Part shown: piece after piece, positions 1 through 8,600 of the stretch | How the letters are laid out: each line of letters begins with the position of its first letter | How positions within the stretch are numbered: the first letter of the stretch is position 1 | From: an uncultured Pseudomonadota bacterium | GTDB lineage: Bacteria > Pseudomonadota > Gammaproteobacteria > Burkholderiales > Usitatibacteraceae | Direction: 5' to 3' | Assembly: GCA_937898635.1 (NCBI GenBank) | Contig: CALEJW010000059.1 | Coordinates: 1-30,239 of the forward strand | DNA: 30,239 nucleotides | Position numbers and translations under genes: made by a program | The notes under the pieces: model-generated | Told to the model about the DNA's origin: nothing | Seen by the model: only the letters and a program-made list of their open reading frames with translations | Database searches by the model: none

Positions 1-91
<91 letters not shown>

Positions 92-106
92 GGGTCGAAG
101 GGCGCG

Positions 107-112
107 ATTATA
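107..112 (-). promoter_or_regulatory. -10 box of the tRNA-Ser promoter
   Basis: A perfect TATAAT on the minus strand ends 15 bases before the 5' end of tRNA-Ser, the usual distance for a stable-RNA promoter. I see no convincing -35 hexamer. Confidence 0.6.
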
Positions 113-145
113 GCGGACCGGGGCGCGCATTTCGACCTGCGCCAT

Positions 146-676
146 TCAGCGAGGCGGGGGCGCGAGCCAGGCGAGCAGCTCGTCGACGTGCTGCGGTCCG
201 ACGGCATCGCGCCACACGCGTTCCACGTTGCCGCGCGCGTCGACGAGGACCACGAGCTTGCGCGCGAACTTGAGGAAGCCGAGATTCACGAGCGCCCCGT
301 AGGCCTTCGCCGCGCGCCCCCGCGGATCGCAGAGCACGCGCAGTCCCGCGCCATGGGCGCTCGCGTACGCCTCGGCCTTCTCCGGGGAACTCACGACCAC
401 CGTCGCGACCGAGACGCCCGCGGCCTCGAGGGCCGGCATCGCTGCCGCCAGCCGGCCGACGACCGCGAGGCACTCCGGCGTCTCGTCCTGCGGGTGGAAG
501 ACGAGGGCCGTGCGTGTTCCCCTCGCGGGCTCCTCGAGGTCGGCACCGCCGGGCGCCACGAGGCGGACCACCGGGGCGGCCCTTCCGGGCGCGGGCGGCT
601 CGCCGGCCTGGGCGACGGCGAGCCAGGCCACGACGCCGAAGGAAAAGACGACCATCACGACGAGAACGAATTCCAT
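146..676 (-). CDS. Membrane-anchored peroxiredoxin-like (AhpC/TSA, BCP-type) protein
   Basis: A 176-residue protein with an N-terminal hydrophobic segment (about residues 3-23) that would anchor or export it, followed by a thioredoxin-like domain. The stretch HPQDETPEC (61-69) matches the TPxC peroxidatic site of BCP/PrxQ peroxiredoxins, so Cys69 is the expected peroxide-reducing residue. PrxQ proteins usually carry the resolving Cys five residues later; here that position is not Cys. The only other Cys is Cys116, in VLCDPRG, where family members usually have ADP. It may therefore work as a 1-Cys enzyme or with an unusual partner Cys. It probably removes peroxide in the periplasm (inference). 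It is divergent from the aminotransferase gene, 88 bases away. Confidence 0.78.
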   Translation of the reverse strand: MEFVLVVMVVFSFGVVAWLAVAQAGEPPAPGRAAPVVRLVAPGGADLEEPARGTRTALVFHPQDETPECLAVVGRLAAAMPALEAAGVSVATVVVSSPEKAEAYASAHGAGLRVLCDPRGRAAKAYGALVNLGFLKFARKLVVLVDARGNVERVWRDAVGPQHVDELLAWLAPPPR

Positions 677-764
677 GGGAGGCGGGAGTGAAGGAGCGCC
701 CGGCAGTGTAGCAGCGCCCGCCCGCCGCCCCGCCGTCGCGGTGCTATCCTAGGCGCAGATCCCC

Positions 765-2105
765 ATGTCCCGAATCATCCACCGGAACCTGCGCGGCACC
801 CTGCCCTACGCCGTCTCGGCGCACGGCATCCGCCTCGTCGACCGCGAAGGGCGCGAGTACATCGACGCCTGCGGCGGCGCGGCCGTGTCCTGCCTCGGCC
901 ACGGACACCCCGACGTGATCGCCGCGATGCACGCTCAGATCGACCGCGTGGCCTACGCGCACACGAGCTTCTTCACCACCCAGGTGGCCGAGGAACTCGC
1001 CGACGTCCTCGTCGCCGGCGCGCCCGAGGGCATGTCCCATGTCTACCTCGTCTCCGGCGGCTCCGAGGCGATGGAGGCGGCGCTCAAGATGGCGCGCCAG
1101 TACTTCGTCGAGACGGGCGAGCCGGAGCGCAGCGTCTTCATCGGACGCCGCCAGAGCTACCACGGCAACACGCTCGGCGCGCTCGCGGTCGGCGGCAACG
1201 AGTGGCGGCGCCGGCAGTTCGCGCCCCTCCTCGTGGACGTGGCGCGCGTCTCGCCCTGCTACGAGTACCGCGACCGCCGCGACGACGAGACGCCCGAGGC
1301 CTACAGCGAACGACTCGCGCTGGAGCTGGAAGCGAAGATCGCGGAGGTGGGGCCGAAGCGCGTGATCGCCTTCGTGGCGGAGACCGTCGTCGGCGCGACG
1401 GCGGGCGCGGTGCCGCCGACGCCCGGCTACTTCCGGCGCGTGCGCGAGATCTGCGACCGCCACGGCATCCTGCTCATCTCGGACGAGGTGATGTGCGGCA
1501 TGGGCCGCACGGGCACGCTGCACGCCGTCGAGCAGGAAGGGATCACGCCCGACCTCATGGCCATCGCCAAGGGGCTCGGGGGCGGCTACCAGCCCGTGGG
1601 CGCGGTGCTCGCGCAGGCGAGGATCGTGGAGGCGCTGCGCAAGGGCAGCGGCCTCTTCCAGCACGGGCACACCTACATCGGACACCCCGTCGCCGCCGCC
1701 GCGGCGCTGGCGGTGCAGCGCGTGATCCGGCGCGACGACCTGCTCGCGGCCGTCCGGCGCCTCGGCGCGCACTTCGCGAAGCGGCTCCGCGAGGCGCTGG
1801 GGCAGAACCCGAGCGTCGGCGACATCCGCGGGCGCGGCCTCCTCATGGCGGTGGAACTCGTCGAGGACCGGGCCAGCAAGCGGCCCTACGACCCGAAGCA
1901 CCGGCTGCACGCGAAGATCAAGGCGAACGCGATGGAGCGCGGCCTCATGGTGTATCCGATGGGCGGCACGATCGACGGCGTCCACGGCGACCACGTGCTC
2001 CTCGCCCCGCCGTTCGTCTCGACGGAAGCCGACCTCGACGAGATCGTGCGGCGCCTGGCTTCCGCCATCGAGGCCGCGACCGAGTCGCTGCGCCAGGCGG
2101 CCTGA
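765..2105 (+). CDS. Class III pyridoxal-phosphate aminotransferase (aspartate aminotransferase family)
   Basis: 446 residues, the normal length for fold-type I class III aminotransferases. The phosphate-binding stretch is VSGGSEAMEAALK. The cofactor-pyridine Asp is in LISDEVMCGMGRTG (Asp240), and the Schiff-base Lys is in AIAKGLGGGYQP (Lys269). The motif after the lysine and the HGHTYIGHP segment are typical of omega-amino-acid or polyamine:pyruvate transaminase relatives. The amino donor cannot be assigned from sequence. ATG 765 is the only start that keeps the conserved N-terminus; a weak TATCCT (745-750) is the only promoter-like element. It appears monocistronic, with no pathway partner nearby to suggest the substrate. 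Confidence 0.9.
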   Translation: MSRIIHRNLRGTLPYAVSAHGIRLVDREGREYIDACGGAAVSCLGHGHPDVIAAMHAQIDRVAYAHTSFFTTQVAEELADVLVAGAPEGMSHVYLVSGGSEAMEAALKMARQYFVETGEPERSVFIGRRQSYHGNTLGALAVGGNEWRRRQFAPLLVDVARVSPCYEYRDRRDDETPEAYSERLALELEAKIAEVGPKRVIAFVAETVVGATAGAVPPTPGYFRRVREICDRHGILLISDEVMCGMGRTGTLHAVEQEGITPDLMAIAKGLGGGYQPVGAVLAQARIVEALRKGSGLFQHGHTYIGHPVAAAAALAVQRVIRRDDLLAAVRRLGAHFAKRLREALGQNPSVGDIRGRGLLMAVELVEDRASKRPYDPKHRLHAKIKANAMERGLMVYPMGGTIDGVHGDHVLLAPPFVSTEADLDEIVRRLASAIEAATESLRQAA

Positions 2106-2109
2106 TTCC

Positions 2110-2125
2110 TTCCCGAAACCGGGAA
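2110..2125. other. Short perfect hairpin after the aminotransferase gene
   Basis: TTCCCG and CGGGAA arms (6 bp) enclose an AAAC tetraloop, starting 5 bases after the stop codon. There is no T-run, so at best it is a weak terminator or an mRNA 3'-end protector. Confidence 0.35.
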
Positions 2126-2159
2126 ATCCGCCGCGGGGAAACGGCCGCGGCCCCTGGCC

Positions 2160-2200
2160 TTGATCTCGCGCAAGGCGTCGCGTCACAAAGCCGCTAAAAC
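2160..2200 (+). promoter_or_regulatory. Degenerate FNR-type site with a -10 box at class II spacing
   Basis: TTGAT-CTCG-CGCAA (2160-2173) matches the FNR consensus TTGAT-N4-ATCAA at 8 of 10 positions. TAAAAC (2195-2200) follows 21 bases after the box. That is close to a class II FNR promoter, where the box is centred at -41.5 and replaces the -35. The downstream gene encodes a hemerythrin-domain protein, a fitting target. Confidence 0.4.
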
Positions 2201-2239
2201 GGTGCGCTGGACCGATATCCTCTCGCGCGCGCCCCCTGC

Positions 2240-2839
2240 ATGGAAGTTCCCCGGCAACCAGACGAAGACCGCTCGCCGGCCATGCGCTCGGCGATCGCGA
2301 TCATCCGCGGGGAACACCGCGGGTTCGCGACCGCGCTCCACGCCCTGCAGCGCTACCTGAAGCCGGTCCTCGAGCACCGCTTCCGGCCCAACCAGGAGCT
2401 CTTCGCGACGGTGCTGTCCTACGTGGACACCTTCATGGACCGCTTCCACCATCCCAAGGAGGACGAGCACCTGTTCCGCGCGCTGCGCGGCCGGACCGAT
2501 CGCGCCGACGGGGTGCTGCTCGAACTCCAGCACGACCATGCCATCGGGCCCGCCATGCTCCGGGAGATCCACGAGGCGCTCGCCCGGACCCGTGGCGGCA
2601 GCGAGGCCGAAGTCGAGACCTTCGCGCAACTCCTGCAGCGCTACGTGTCCGTCCAGGAGGCGCACATGCGCAAGGAGGAAGGCGTGGTGATGGCGATCGC
2701 CCGGGAGACGCTCACCGACACGGACTGGGAGACGATCGACGCGGCGTTCCGGGACCATCGCGATCCGCTGTTCGGGACCGGGCCGGACGGCCGCATGGGC
2801 TACCTGTTCCGGCAGGCGCGCGAGAACATTCCGACCTAG
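2240..2839 (+). CDS. Hemerythrin HHE-domain protein
   Basis: 199 residues (185 if translation begins at ATG 2282; neither start has a clear ribosome-binding site). A four-helix HHE cation-binding domain fills most of it. The expected di-iron ligands are visible as His26 (GEHRGF), the FHHPKEDEH cluster (His70/His71, Glu75), QHDH (His98/His100), and His142 with Glu146 in EAHMRKEE. Soluble HHE proteins bind a non-haem di-iron centre and act in O2 or NO sensing, iron handling or nitrosative-stress repair. Which applies here is not determinable. It stands alone behind the FNR-like site at 2160, which fits a role under low oxygen or NO (inference). Confidence 0.85.
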   Translation: MEVPRQPDEDRSPAMRSAIAIIRGEHRGFATALHALQRYLKPVLEHRFRPNQELFATVLSYVDTFMDRFHHPKEDEHLFRALRGRTDRADGVLLELQHDHAIGPAMLREIHEALARTRGGSEAEVETFAQLLQRYVSVQEAHMRKEEGVVMAIARETLTDTDWETIDAAFRDHRDPLFGTGPDGRMGYLFRQARENIPT

Positions 2840-2870
2840 CCTCGCGCTCGGAAGCCGGCGTCGCGCGTGC

Positions 2871-2876
2871 GATAAT
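2871..2876 (+). promoter_or_regulatory. -10 box of the tRNA-Arg promoter
   Basis: GATAAT lies 13 bases before the tRNA-Arg 5' end. No clear -35 is visible. Confidence 0.5.
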
Positions 2877-2889
2877 CGCGACCGGCAAC

Positions 2890-2965
2890 GCCCCGGTAGC
2901 TCAGTGGATAGAGCAGCCCCCTCCTAAGGGGCAGGTCGGACGTTCGATTCGTCTTCGGGGCGCCA
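2890..2965 (+). tRNA. tRNA-Arg (anticodon CCT)
   Basis: The acceptor stem GCCCCGG pairs with TCGGGGC (one G-U). The D-arm TAGCTCAGTGGATAGAGCA is standard. The anticodon stem GCCCC/GGGGC holds loop CTCCTAA, giving CCT (reads AGG). The T-loop is TTCGATT and the CCA is encoded at 2963-2965. Confidence 0.95.
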
Positions 2966-2992
2966 GTCTTCCCGCCGCGAGCGCCGGCACCC

Positions 2993-3913
2993 TCAGTTGA
3001 TCGTCACCGGCGGCACGCGCCGCAGCGTGAGCGTCGATCCTTCCCGCAGCCGCTCCGCGAAGTTCACGTTGCGCGTCACGGCCTCCATGTAGAGGTTCGC
3101 GCCGCCGAAGTGCTCCCTCGCGTACTGGTAGGCGCCGCCGAGGTCGTCGTCGAGCCGCCGCGAGGCGGTCACGAAGAAGCCCGGCGTCTTGCGGATGAGG
3201 TCGTCGGCGGAAGCGAAGAGGGTCACCTCGCCCTCCCCGGTCACCCGGCGCGCGATGCCGCCGTCCACGAACTCCGGATAGAGGCGATCGTGGCATTTCT
3301 CGAGATAGCAGCGGTCGGACATCTGCGCGATGATGTCGGCCGACCCGAGGAGGCTCCCCAGCAGCCGGAAGACCGGATTCGGCAGCCGGATCGTCGCGAC
3401 GGCACGCTCGTAACCCGTGAAGTGCAGGACCGGACCCGCCACCGCCGCGAGGTCCCCGAAGCCGATCGTCGGGAGGTACTCGCGCATGAAGCGCGCGCCT
3501 CGCGAGACATGGATGCGCGTGTATTCCGCGCCCCGGCGGTGGCGCCGGTCGCCGCGGCGGCGCAGGTAGCCCACGTCGTGGAATAGCGCGCAGACGACGC
3601 CGAACTGGAAGAGCCGCTCGCCGATCGCCGGCCCGTCGCCGCGGGAGCGCTCGTAGCCGTCCAGGAGCCGCGCCATGGCGAGCGAAACCTCGAGGACGTG
3701 CTGCAGGTCGTGGTAGGCGGTGTCGCACTTCTCGAAGTCGGGATTCTCGCCCCGGTAGAGCGCGGCCACGTCGTCGAAGGCCCGCAGGAAGGCCTGGTCG
3801 CGGGCGTTGGGATGGCAGGCACGGTGGATGCGGGAGACTTCGAGCTTCACGCAGACCGGATCGGTGGTGTTGATCCGGTTGCTCACGTCGAAGTCGTTGC
3901 GGCGAAATTGCAT
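2993..3913 (-). CDS. HD-domain (cyclic-nucleotide-PDE-like) metal-dependent phosphohydrolase
   Basis: I place the start at ATG 3913 (306 residues), preceded by a G-rich stretch; an upstream in-frame extension to 4087 would run through non-coding-looking sequence. The motif AYHDLQHVLEV (66-76), with ALFHDVGYLRRRGDRRH about 36 residues later and an Asp in GSADIIAQMSD (Asp193), has the order H...HD...D of HD hydrolases. Its YHxxxHxxxV form recalls class I 3',5'-cyclic nucleotide phosphodiesterases more than HD-GYP proteins. There is no signal peptide or membrane segment, so it should be cytoplasmic. Its substrate (cAMP, cGMP or another nucleotide) is unknown. It is divergent from the DUF465 gene. 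Confidence 0.72.
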   Translation of the reverse strand: MQFRRNDFDVSNRINTTDPVCVKLEVSRIHRACHPNARDQAFLRAFDDVAALYRGENPDFEKCDTAYHDLQHVLEVSLAMARLLDGYERSRGDGPAIGERLFQFGVVCALFHDVGYLRRRGDRRHRRGAEYTRIHVSRGARFMREYLPTIGFGDLAAVAGPVLHFTGYERAVATIRLPNPVFRLLGSLLGSADIIAQMSDRCYLEKCHDRLYPEFVDGGIARRVTGEGEVTLFASADDLIRKTPGFFVTASRRLDDDLGGAYQYAREHFGGANLYMEAVTRNVNFAERLREGSTLTLRRVPPVTIN

Positions 3914-3949
3914 CGTGCGCCCCCCCAAGTGTGCAACGTGTTGTTTTTG

Positions 3950-3970
3950 TTGCCTTTGGCCACGAGGCAA
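3950..3970. repeat. Inverted repeat in the divergent intergenic region 3914-4089
   Basis: TTGCCT and AGGCAA arms are separated by 9 bases in the AT-richer gap between two divergent genes, next to a T-run and a CAAC-N2-GTTG dyad (3934-3943). No T-run follows it on the minus strand, so it is not a terminator for the HD gene. It could be an operator. Confidence 0.3.
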
Positions 3971-4089
3971 TCGAGGCATTCTGCGTCGATTCCCGGGTCG
4001 CCGCAAGAGCCCCAGTCCGCCTGTCAAGACTAGCCAATCCCCGGGCTTGGGAGTAAGGTTTCCGGGACATCTTCGGAGGATCAACACCC

Positions 4090-4302
4090 ATGGCTACCAT
4101 CGCGGAGAATGCCGAAGAGATAAAGCGGCGCATCGGAGAACTGAACCTGGAGCACCGCGATCTCGACCGCGCAATCGAAGCCCTCGAACTCAATCCCCTC
4201 CACGACGAACTGCAACTGAAGCGCCTCAAGAAGCGAAAGCTCATGCTCAAGGACCAGATCTTCATGCTGCAGCGCCAGCTGGTCCCCGACATTCCCGCCT
4301 AG
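4090..4302 (+). CDS. DUF465 (YdcH-like) small coiled-coil protein
   Basis: 70 residues, highly charged and predicted to form a helical hairpin: EHRDLDRAIEALE, a short turn around NPLHDEL, then QLKRLKKRKLMLKDQI. This is the DUF465 signature, in which the LKKxKLxLKD segment is the most conserved part. The molecular function of this widespread proteobacterial family is not established. GGAGG at 4076-4080, about 9 bases before the ATG, supports the start. It appears monocistronic, with a terminator-like hairpin at 4367-4385. Confidence 0.85.
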   Translation: MATIAENAEEIKRRIGELNLEHRDLDRAIEALELNPLHDELQLKRLKKRKLMLKDQIFMLQRQLVPDIPA

Positions 4303-4366
4303 ATCCGACTCGCGGCCCGACCGGGCCGAGGCCCCCGGAATTCCCCTGAACCCGTCGGGGCGATCG

Positions 4367-4385
4367 AAACCCCGTCACGGGTTTT
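4367..4385 (+). terminator. Candidate intrinsic terminator after the DUF465 gene
   Basis: AAACCC / GGGTTT arms around CGTCAC, ending in TTTT. The stem is short, so efficiency is uncertain. Confidence 0.4.
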
Positions 4386-4400
4386 CGTCGCGATTTGGTT

Positions 4401-4406
4401 CATAAT
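4401..4406 (+). promoter_or_regulatory. Candidate -10 box of the RND efflux operon
   Basis: CATAAT (5 of 6 to TATAAT), about 50 bases upstream of the chosen adaptor start at 4456. A TTG codon at 4414 would begin too close to this -10, which argues for the ATG at 4456. No -35 is obvious, so an activator may be needed. Confidence 0.4.
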
Positions 4407-4455
4407 CACGCGCTTGGCAAATACCCCGCCAGGAAAGTCTTCCGGCAACCCGACC

Positions 4456-5592
4456 ATGCGCAAGCTGACCGCCATCCTGGGTCTGTTCGCCCTCGCCGCC
4501 GTGGGCAGCATCTCCTATTGGGCGGGTTCCCGGACGCAGGCGCCGGCGAAGGCGCCTGCGTCCGCCGCAGCGCCCGCGAAGTCCGTCGCGCCCCGCGAGA
4601 TCCTGGTGGAGGCGGCCGCCGTCAGCGTCCAGAAGCTGCCGCGATCCATCACCACCGTGGGCAGCCTGCGTTCCGACGAGACGATCGTCGTCCGGCCGGA
4701 AGTCGCCGGCCGCGTGGCCGGCATCGCCTTCAAGGAAGGAGAACGGGTCGCCGCGGATTCGGTGCTGCTCTCGCTCGACGATTCGGTCCAGCGGGCCGAG
4801 CTTGCCCGCGCCGAAGCCAACCTCGCGTTGTCCCGGACCAAGCACGAGCGGGCCCTCGAGCTGCGCGACAAGGGATTCATCTCGGTGCAGGCGATCGACG
4901 AGGCGGAGAACAACCTCCGCGTGGCCCAGGCCGAGGCGCAGCTCGCCCGCGCCCGCCTGGCGAAGACCCGGATCCGCGCGCCGTTCGACGGCATCGTCGG
5001 GTTGCGCCAGGTGAGTCCCGGCGACTACGTGAAGGAGGGCCAGGACCTCGTCAACCTCGAGAAGACCGATCCCCTGAAGATGGACTTCCGCGTTCCCGAG
5101 GTCCGCCACGCCGACGTCCGCGACGGGCAGTCCCTGCAGCTCACGGTGGACGCGTTGCCCGATCACCTGTTCGAGGGCCGCGTGTACGCCATCAACCCGC
5201 TGCTCGACGCGAGCGGGCGCGCGCTCGTCATCCGCGCCCGGGTTCCCAACCCGCGCGCGCAGCTTCGGCCGGGCATGTTCGCGCGCGTGCGCCTGCTCAC
5301 GGCACAATCGGTCGATAGCCTCGTCGTGCCGGAAGAGTCCATCTTCACGGTCGGCGAGGACCGGTTCGTCTACCGCATCGTCGAGGGCCGGGCCGAGCGC
5401 CGGAAGGTCGAGACGGGCCTGCGCGCGGGCGGGAAAGTCGAGATCGCCTCGGGACTCGCGGCCACGGACCGGGTCGTGACCGCCGGCCACATCAAGCTGC
5501 GCGAAGGCGCGAGCGTCCGGGTCGCCGGCGACCCGGCCCCCGGTTCCGTGGGCAAGGCCGAGGCTTCGCCCGAGCCCAAGGGCCGGACCTGA
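4456..5592 (+). CDS. RND efflux periplasmic adaptor (membrane fusion protein)
   Basis: 378 residues from ATG 4456. The N-terminus RKLTAILGLFALAAVGSISY is an uncleaved or cleaved membrane-targeting helix, followed by a Pro/Ala-rich linker. Then come the family blocks in order: barrel-sandwich half (VRPEVAGRVAGIAFKEGERV), alpha-helical hairpin (about 110-165), second lipoyl half (TRIRAPFDGIVGLRQVSPGDYV), beta-barrel, and membrane-proximal domain (VVPEESIFTVGEDRFVYRI). Adaptors of this kind bridge the inner-membrane RND pump and an outer-membrane channel. The permease gene follows after 25 bases. No outer-membrane factor is present in the window, so a channel encoded elsewhere is presumed. The linker region carries a long perfect inverted repeat (4532-4563). 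Confidence 0.92.
   Translation: MRKLTAILGLFALAAVGSISYWAGSRTQAPAKAPASAAAPAKSVAPREILVEAAAVSVQKLPRSITTVGSLRSDETIVVRPEVAGRVAGIAFKEGERVAADSVLLSLDDSVQRAELARAEANLALSRTKHERALELRDKGFISVQAIDEAENNLRVAQAEAQLARARLAKTRIRAPFDGIVGLRQVSPGDYVKEGQDLVNLEKTDPLKMDFRVPEVRHADVRDGQSLQLTVDALPDHLFEGRVYAINPLLDASGRALVIRARVPNPRAQLRPGMFARVRLLTAQSVDSLVVPEESIFTVGEDRFVYRIVEGRAERRKVETGLRAGGKVEIASGLAATDRVVTAGHIKLREGASVRVAGDPAPGSVGKAEASPEPKGRT
4532..4563. repeat. 13-bp perfect inverted repeat inside the adaptor gene
   Basis: GGACGCAGGCGCC (4532-4544) and its exact reverse complement (4551-4563) flank the loop GGCGAA. It lies 76 bases into the coding region and encodes the Ala/Pro linker after the membrane segment. In mRNA it would be a very stable hairpin. 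There is no T-run, so it is not a simple terminator. Confidence 0.75.
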
Positions 5593-5617
5593 ACGCGACG
5601 GCGCGAGCGCCCCGGCC

Positions 5618-8600
5618 ATGACGCTTCCCGAGATCTGCATCAAGCGGCCCGTCTTCGCGACGGTGCTCTCGCTCACCGTCCTGCTCGTGGGCCTCATTTC
5701 CTATTCGCGGCTCGCCGTGCGCGAATACCCGAAGATCGACGAGCCGATCGTGAGCGTGTCCACGGAGTACCGGGGCGCCTCCTCCGACGTGATCGAGTCC
5801 CAGGTCACCAAGGTGCTCGAGGATTCCCTTTCCGGCATCGAGGGCGTCGACGTGATCTCCTCGGTGTCGCGCGCCGAGCGAAGCGACATCACGATCCGCT
5901 TCTCCCTGTCGCGCGACTCGGACGCGGCCGCCGCCGACGTTCGCGACAAGGTCGCCCGCGTGAGGGGCCGGCTGCCCACCGACATCGAGGAACCCGTCAT
6001 CTCGAAGACGGAAGCCGATGCCTGGCCGATCATGTGGATCGGGTTCACGAGCAGCAGCCACTCGCGGCTCGAGGTTTCGGACTACGCCGCGCGCAAGGTC
6101 CGCCCGCGCCTGCAGACGCTGCCCGGGGCCGCCGACGTGCGCGTCTTCGGCGAGCGCCAGCCCTCCATGCGGATCTGGATCGACCGCGCGAAGCTCGCGG
6201 GATACCGGCTCACGCCGCAGGACGTCGAGAACGCCATCCGCCGGCAGAACGTGGAGATCCCGGCCGGGCGCATCGAGTCGAGGGCGCGCGAGTTCTCGGT
6301 GCTGTCCCAGACCGACCTCTCGACCCCCGAGCAGTTCGGCGCCATCGTCGTTCGCGACACCGGGGGCTACGCGGTCCGCCTGCGCGACGTTGCGCGGGTC
6401 GCGCTCGCGCCGGCCTCGGAGCGCATCGTCACGCGCTTCAACGGCGACCCGTCGGTGTCGCTGGGCGTCATCCGCCAGTCGACGGCGAACGCGCTCGACC
6501 TCGCGCGGGCCGCCCGCCGCGAGATCGACGAGATCTCCCGGACGCTTCCGGAGGGGATGAAGCTGCAGCTCTCGTTCGACTCGTCGGTGTTCATCGAGGA
6601 GTCGATGCGGGCCGTGTTCTGGACGATCCTGGAGGCGGTCTCGCTCGTCGCCCTCGTGATCTTCGTCTTCCTGCGCAACGTCCGGGCGACGATGATCCCC
6701 CTCGTGACGATTCCCGTCTCGCTCATCGGCGCGGGCGTGCTCCTCTACGCCGCGGGGTTCTCGATCAACACCCTCACGCTACTCGCGATGGTGCTCGCAG
6801 TGGGCATGGTGGTCGACGACGCCATCGTGGTGCTGGAGAACATCTATCGCTACATGGAAAGCGGCATGTCGAAGCTGGACGCCGCGCTCAAGGGCACCCG
6901 CGAGATCGCCTTCGCCGTGGTCGCGATGACGTTCACGCTCGCGGCCGTCTACGCCCCGCTCGCCTTCGCGAGCGGGCGCACGGGGCGCCTCTTCACGGAG
7001 TTCGCGCTCGCGCTCGCCGGCGCCGTCGTGGTCTCGGGCTTCGTGGCGCTCACGCTCTCGCCGATGATGTGCTCGCAGGTCCTCAAGCACCAGCCCCGGC
7101 ACGGCCGTCTCTTCAACCTGACGGAGCGCTTCTTCGACAACCTCAACGCGCGCTACCGCGCGGGGCTCCTGCGCGCCCTCGACCACCGCGCGGTCGTGAT
7201 CGGCGTGATGCTCGCGCTGGGCGCGGCGAGCGTGGCGCTCTTCCTGCAGCTTCGCCACGAGCTCGCGCCCATCGAGGACCGGGGCGTGCTGTTCGGGCCG
7301 GTGACGGCCCCCGTGGGCTCGACGGTCACCTACACGGCGGGATACATGGAGCGGATCGAGGAGATCTTCCGCGGCATCCCGGAGACCAGCCGCTACTTCA
7401 CGCTCGCCGGCAACCCCACGCCCGACGCGGGCTTCTCGGTGCTGATCCTCAAGTCCTGGCGGGATCGCGAGCGAAGCCAGCAGGAAATCGCGCGCGACCT
7501 GGGCCCCAAGTTCCAGGCGCTGCCAGGCGTGTTCGCGTTTCCGCTGAGCCCGCCCTCGCTCGGCGGCGCGCGCGGCACGGCCGTGAGGTTCGTGGTCATG
7601 ACGCAGGCGCCCTGGGACGAGCTCCAGGGCATGGTCGAGCGCCTCATGGCCGAAGCCCGCCAGAACCCGGGCCTCGTCTCGGTGGACACGGACCTTCGCC
7701 TCAACCAGCCCGAGCTCCGGGTGAGCGTCAATCGCGAGAAGCTGGCCGACGTCGGCGTGCCCGTGGACACGGTCGGCCGGACGCTCGAGACCCTCCTGGG
7801 CGGGCGCATCGTCACGCGATTCAAGCGCGACGGCGAGCAGTACGACGTGATCGTCCAGGTGGCCGATGCGGAACGCACGTCCCCGCAGGACATCGACGAC
7901 ATCTACGTCCGCGGCCGCGACGGCGAGATGATCCAGCTCTCGAACCTCCTCATGGTGAGCGAGGGCGTGGCGCCCAAGAACCTGAACCATTTCCAGAAGC
8001 TTCGCGCGGCCACGGTGACCGCGAGCCTCGCGCCGGGATACAGCCTCGGGGAGGCCATCGACTACTTCGAGAAGACCGCGCGGCGCGTGCTCCCGGGCGT
8101 GCCGACGGATCTCGACGGCCAGTCGCGCGAGTTCCGCGAGTCCGCGGGCGGCACCACGCTCGTCATCGTCCTCGCGCTCGTGTTCATCTACCTCGTGCTC
8201 GCGGCGCAGTTCGAGAGCTTCCGCGACCCCTTCGTCATCATGCTCACGGTGCCGCTGTCGATGACCGGCGCCTTCGGGGCGCTCATGCTCACGGGCGGCA
8301 CCTGGAACGTCTACAGCCAGATCGGGGTGGTGACGCTGGTCGGGCTCATCACCAAGCACGGCATCCTCATCGTGGAATTCGCCAACCAGCTCCAGGAGGC
8401 GGGCCGCTCGGTCCACGACGCGGTGATCGAGGCGGCTTCCCTCAGGCTGCGCCCGATCCTCATGACCACCGGGACCATGATCCTGGGCGCCCTGCCCCTC
8501 GCGTTCGCCTACGGGGCGGGGGCGGAATCGCGCCAGCAGATCGGCTGGGTGATCGTGGGAGGCATGTTCGTGGGGACGCTCTTCACGCTCTTCGTCGTCC

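Noticed and set aside
744..2186. Long minus-strand ORF (480 codons) opposite the aminotransferase
   Set aside because: Shadow frame of a GC-rich gene: arginine/histidine/glycine-rich, no domain, fully antisense to a protein with all class III aminotransferase motifs.
4414..4455. TTG start at 4414 for the efflux adaptor
   Set aside because: It is too close to the CATAAT at 4401 and adds 14 polar residues in front of a normal membrane-targeting helix; ATG 4456 is better.
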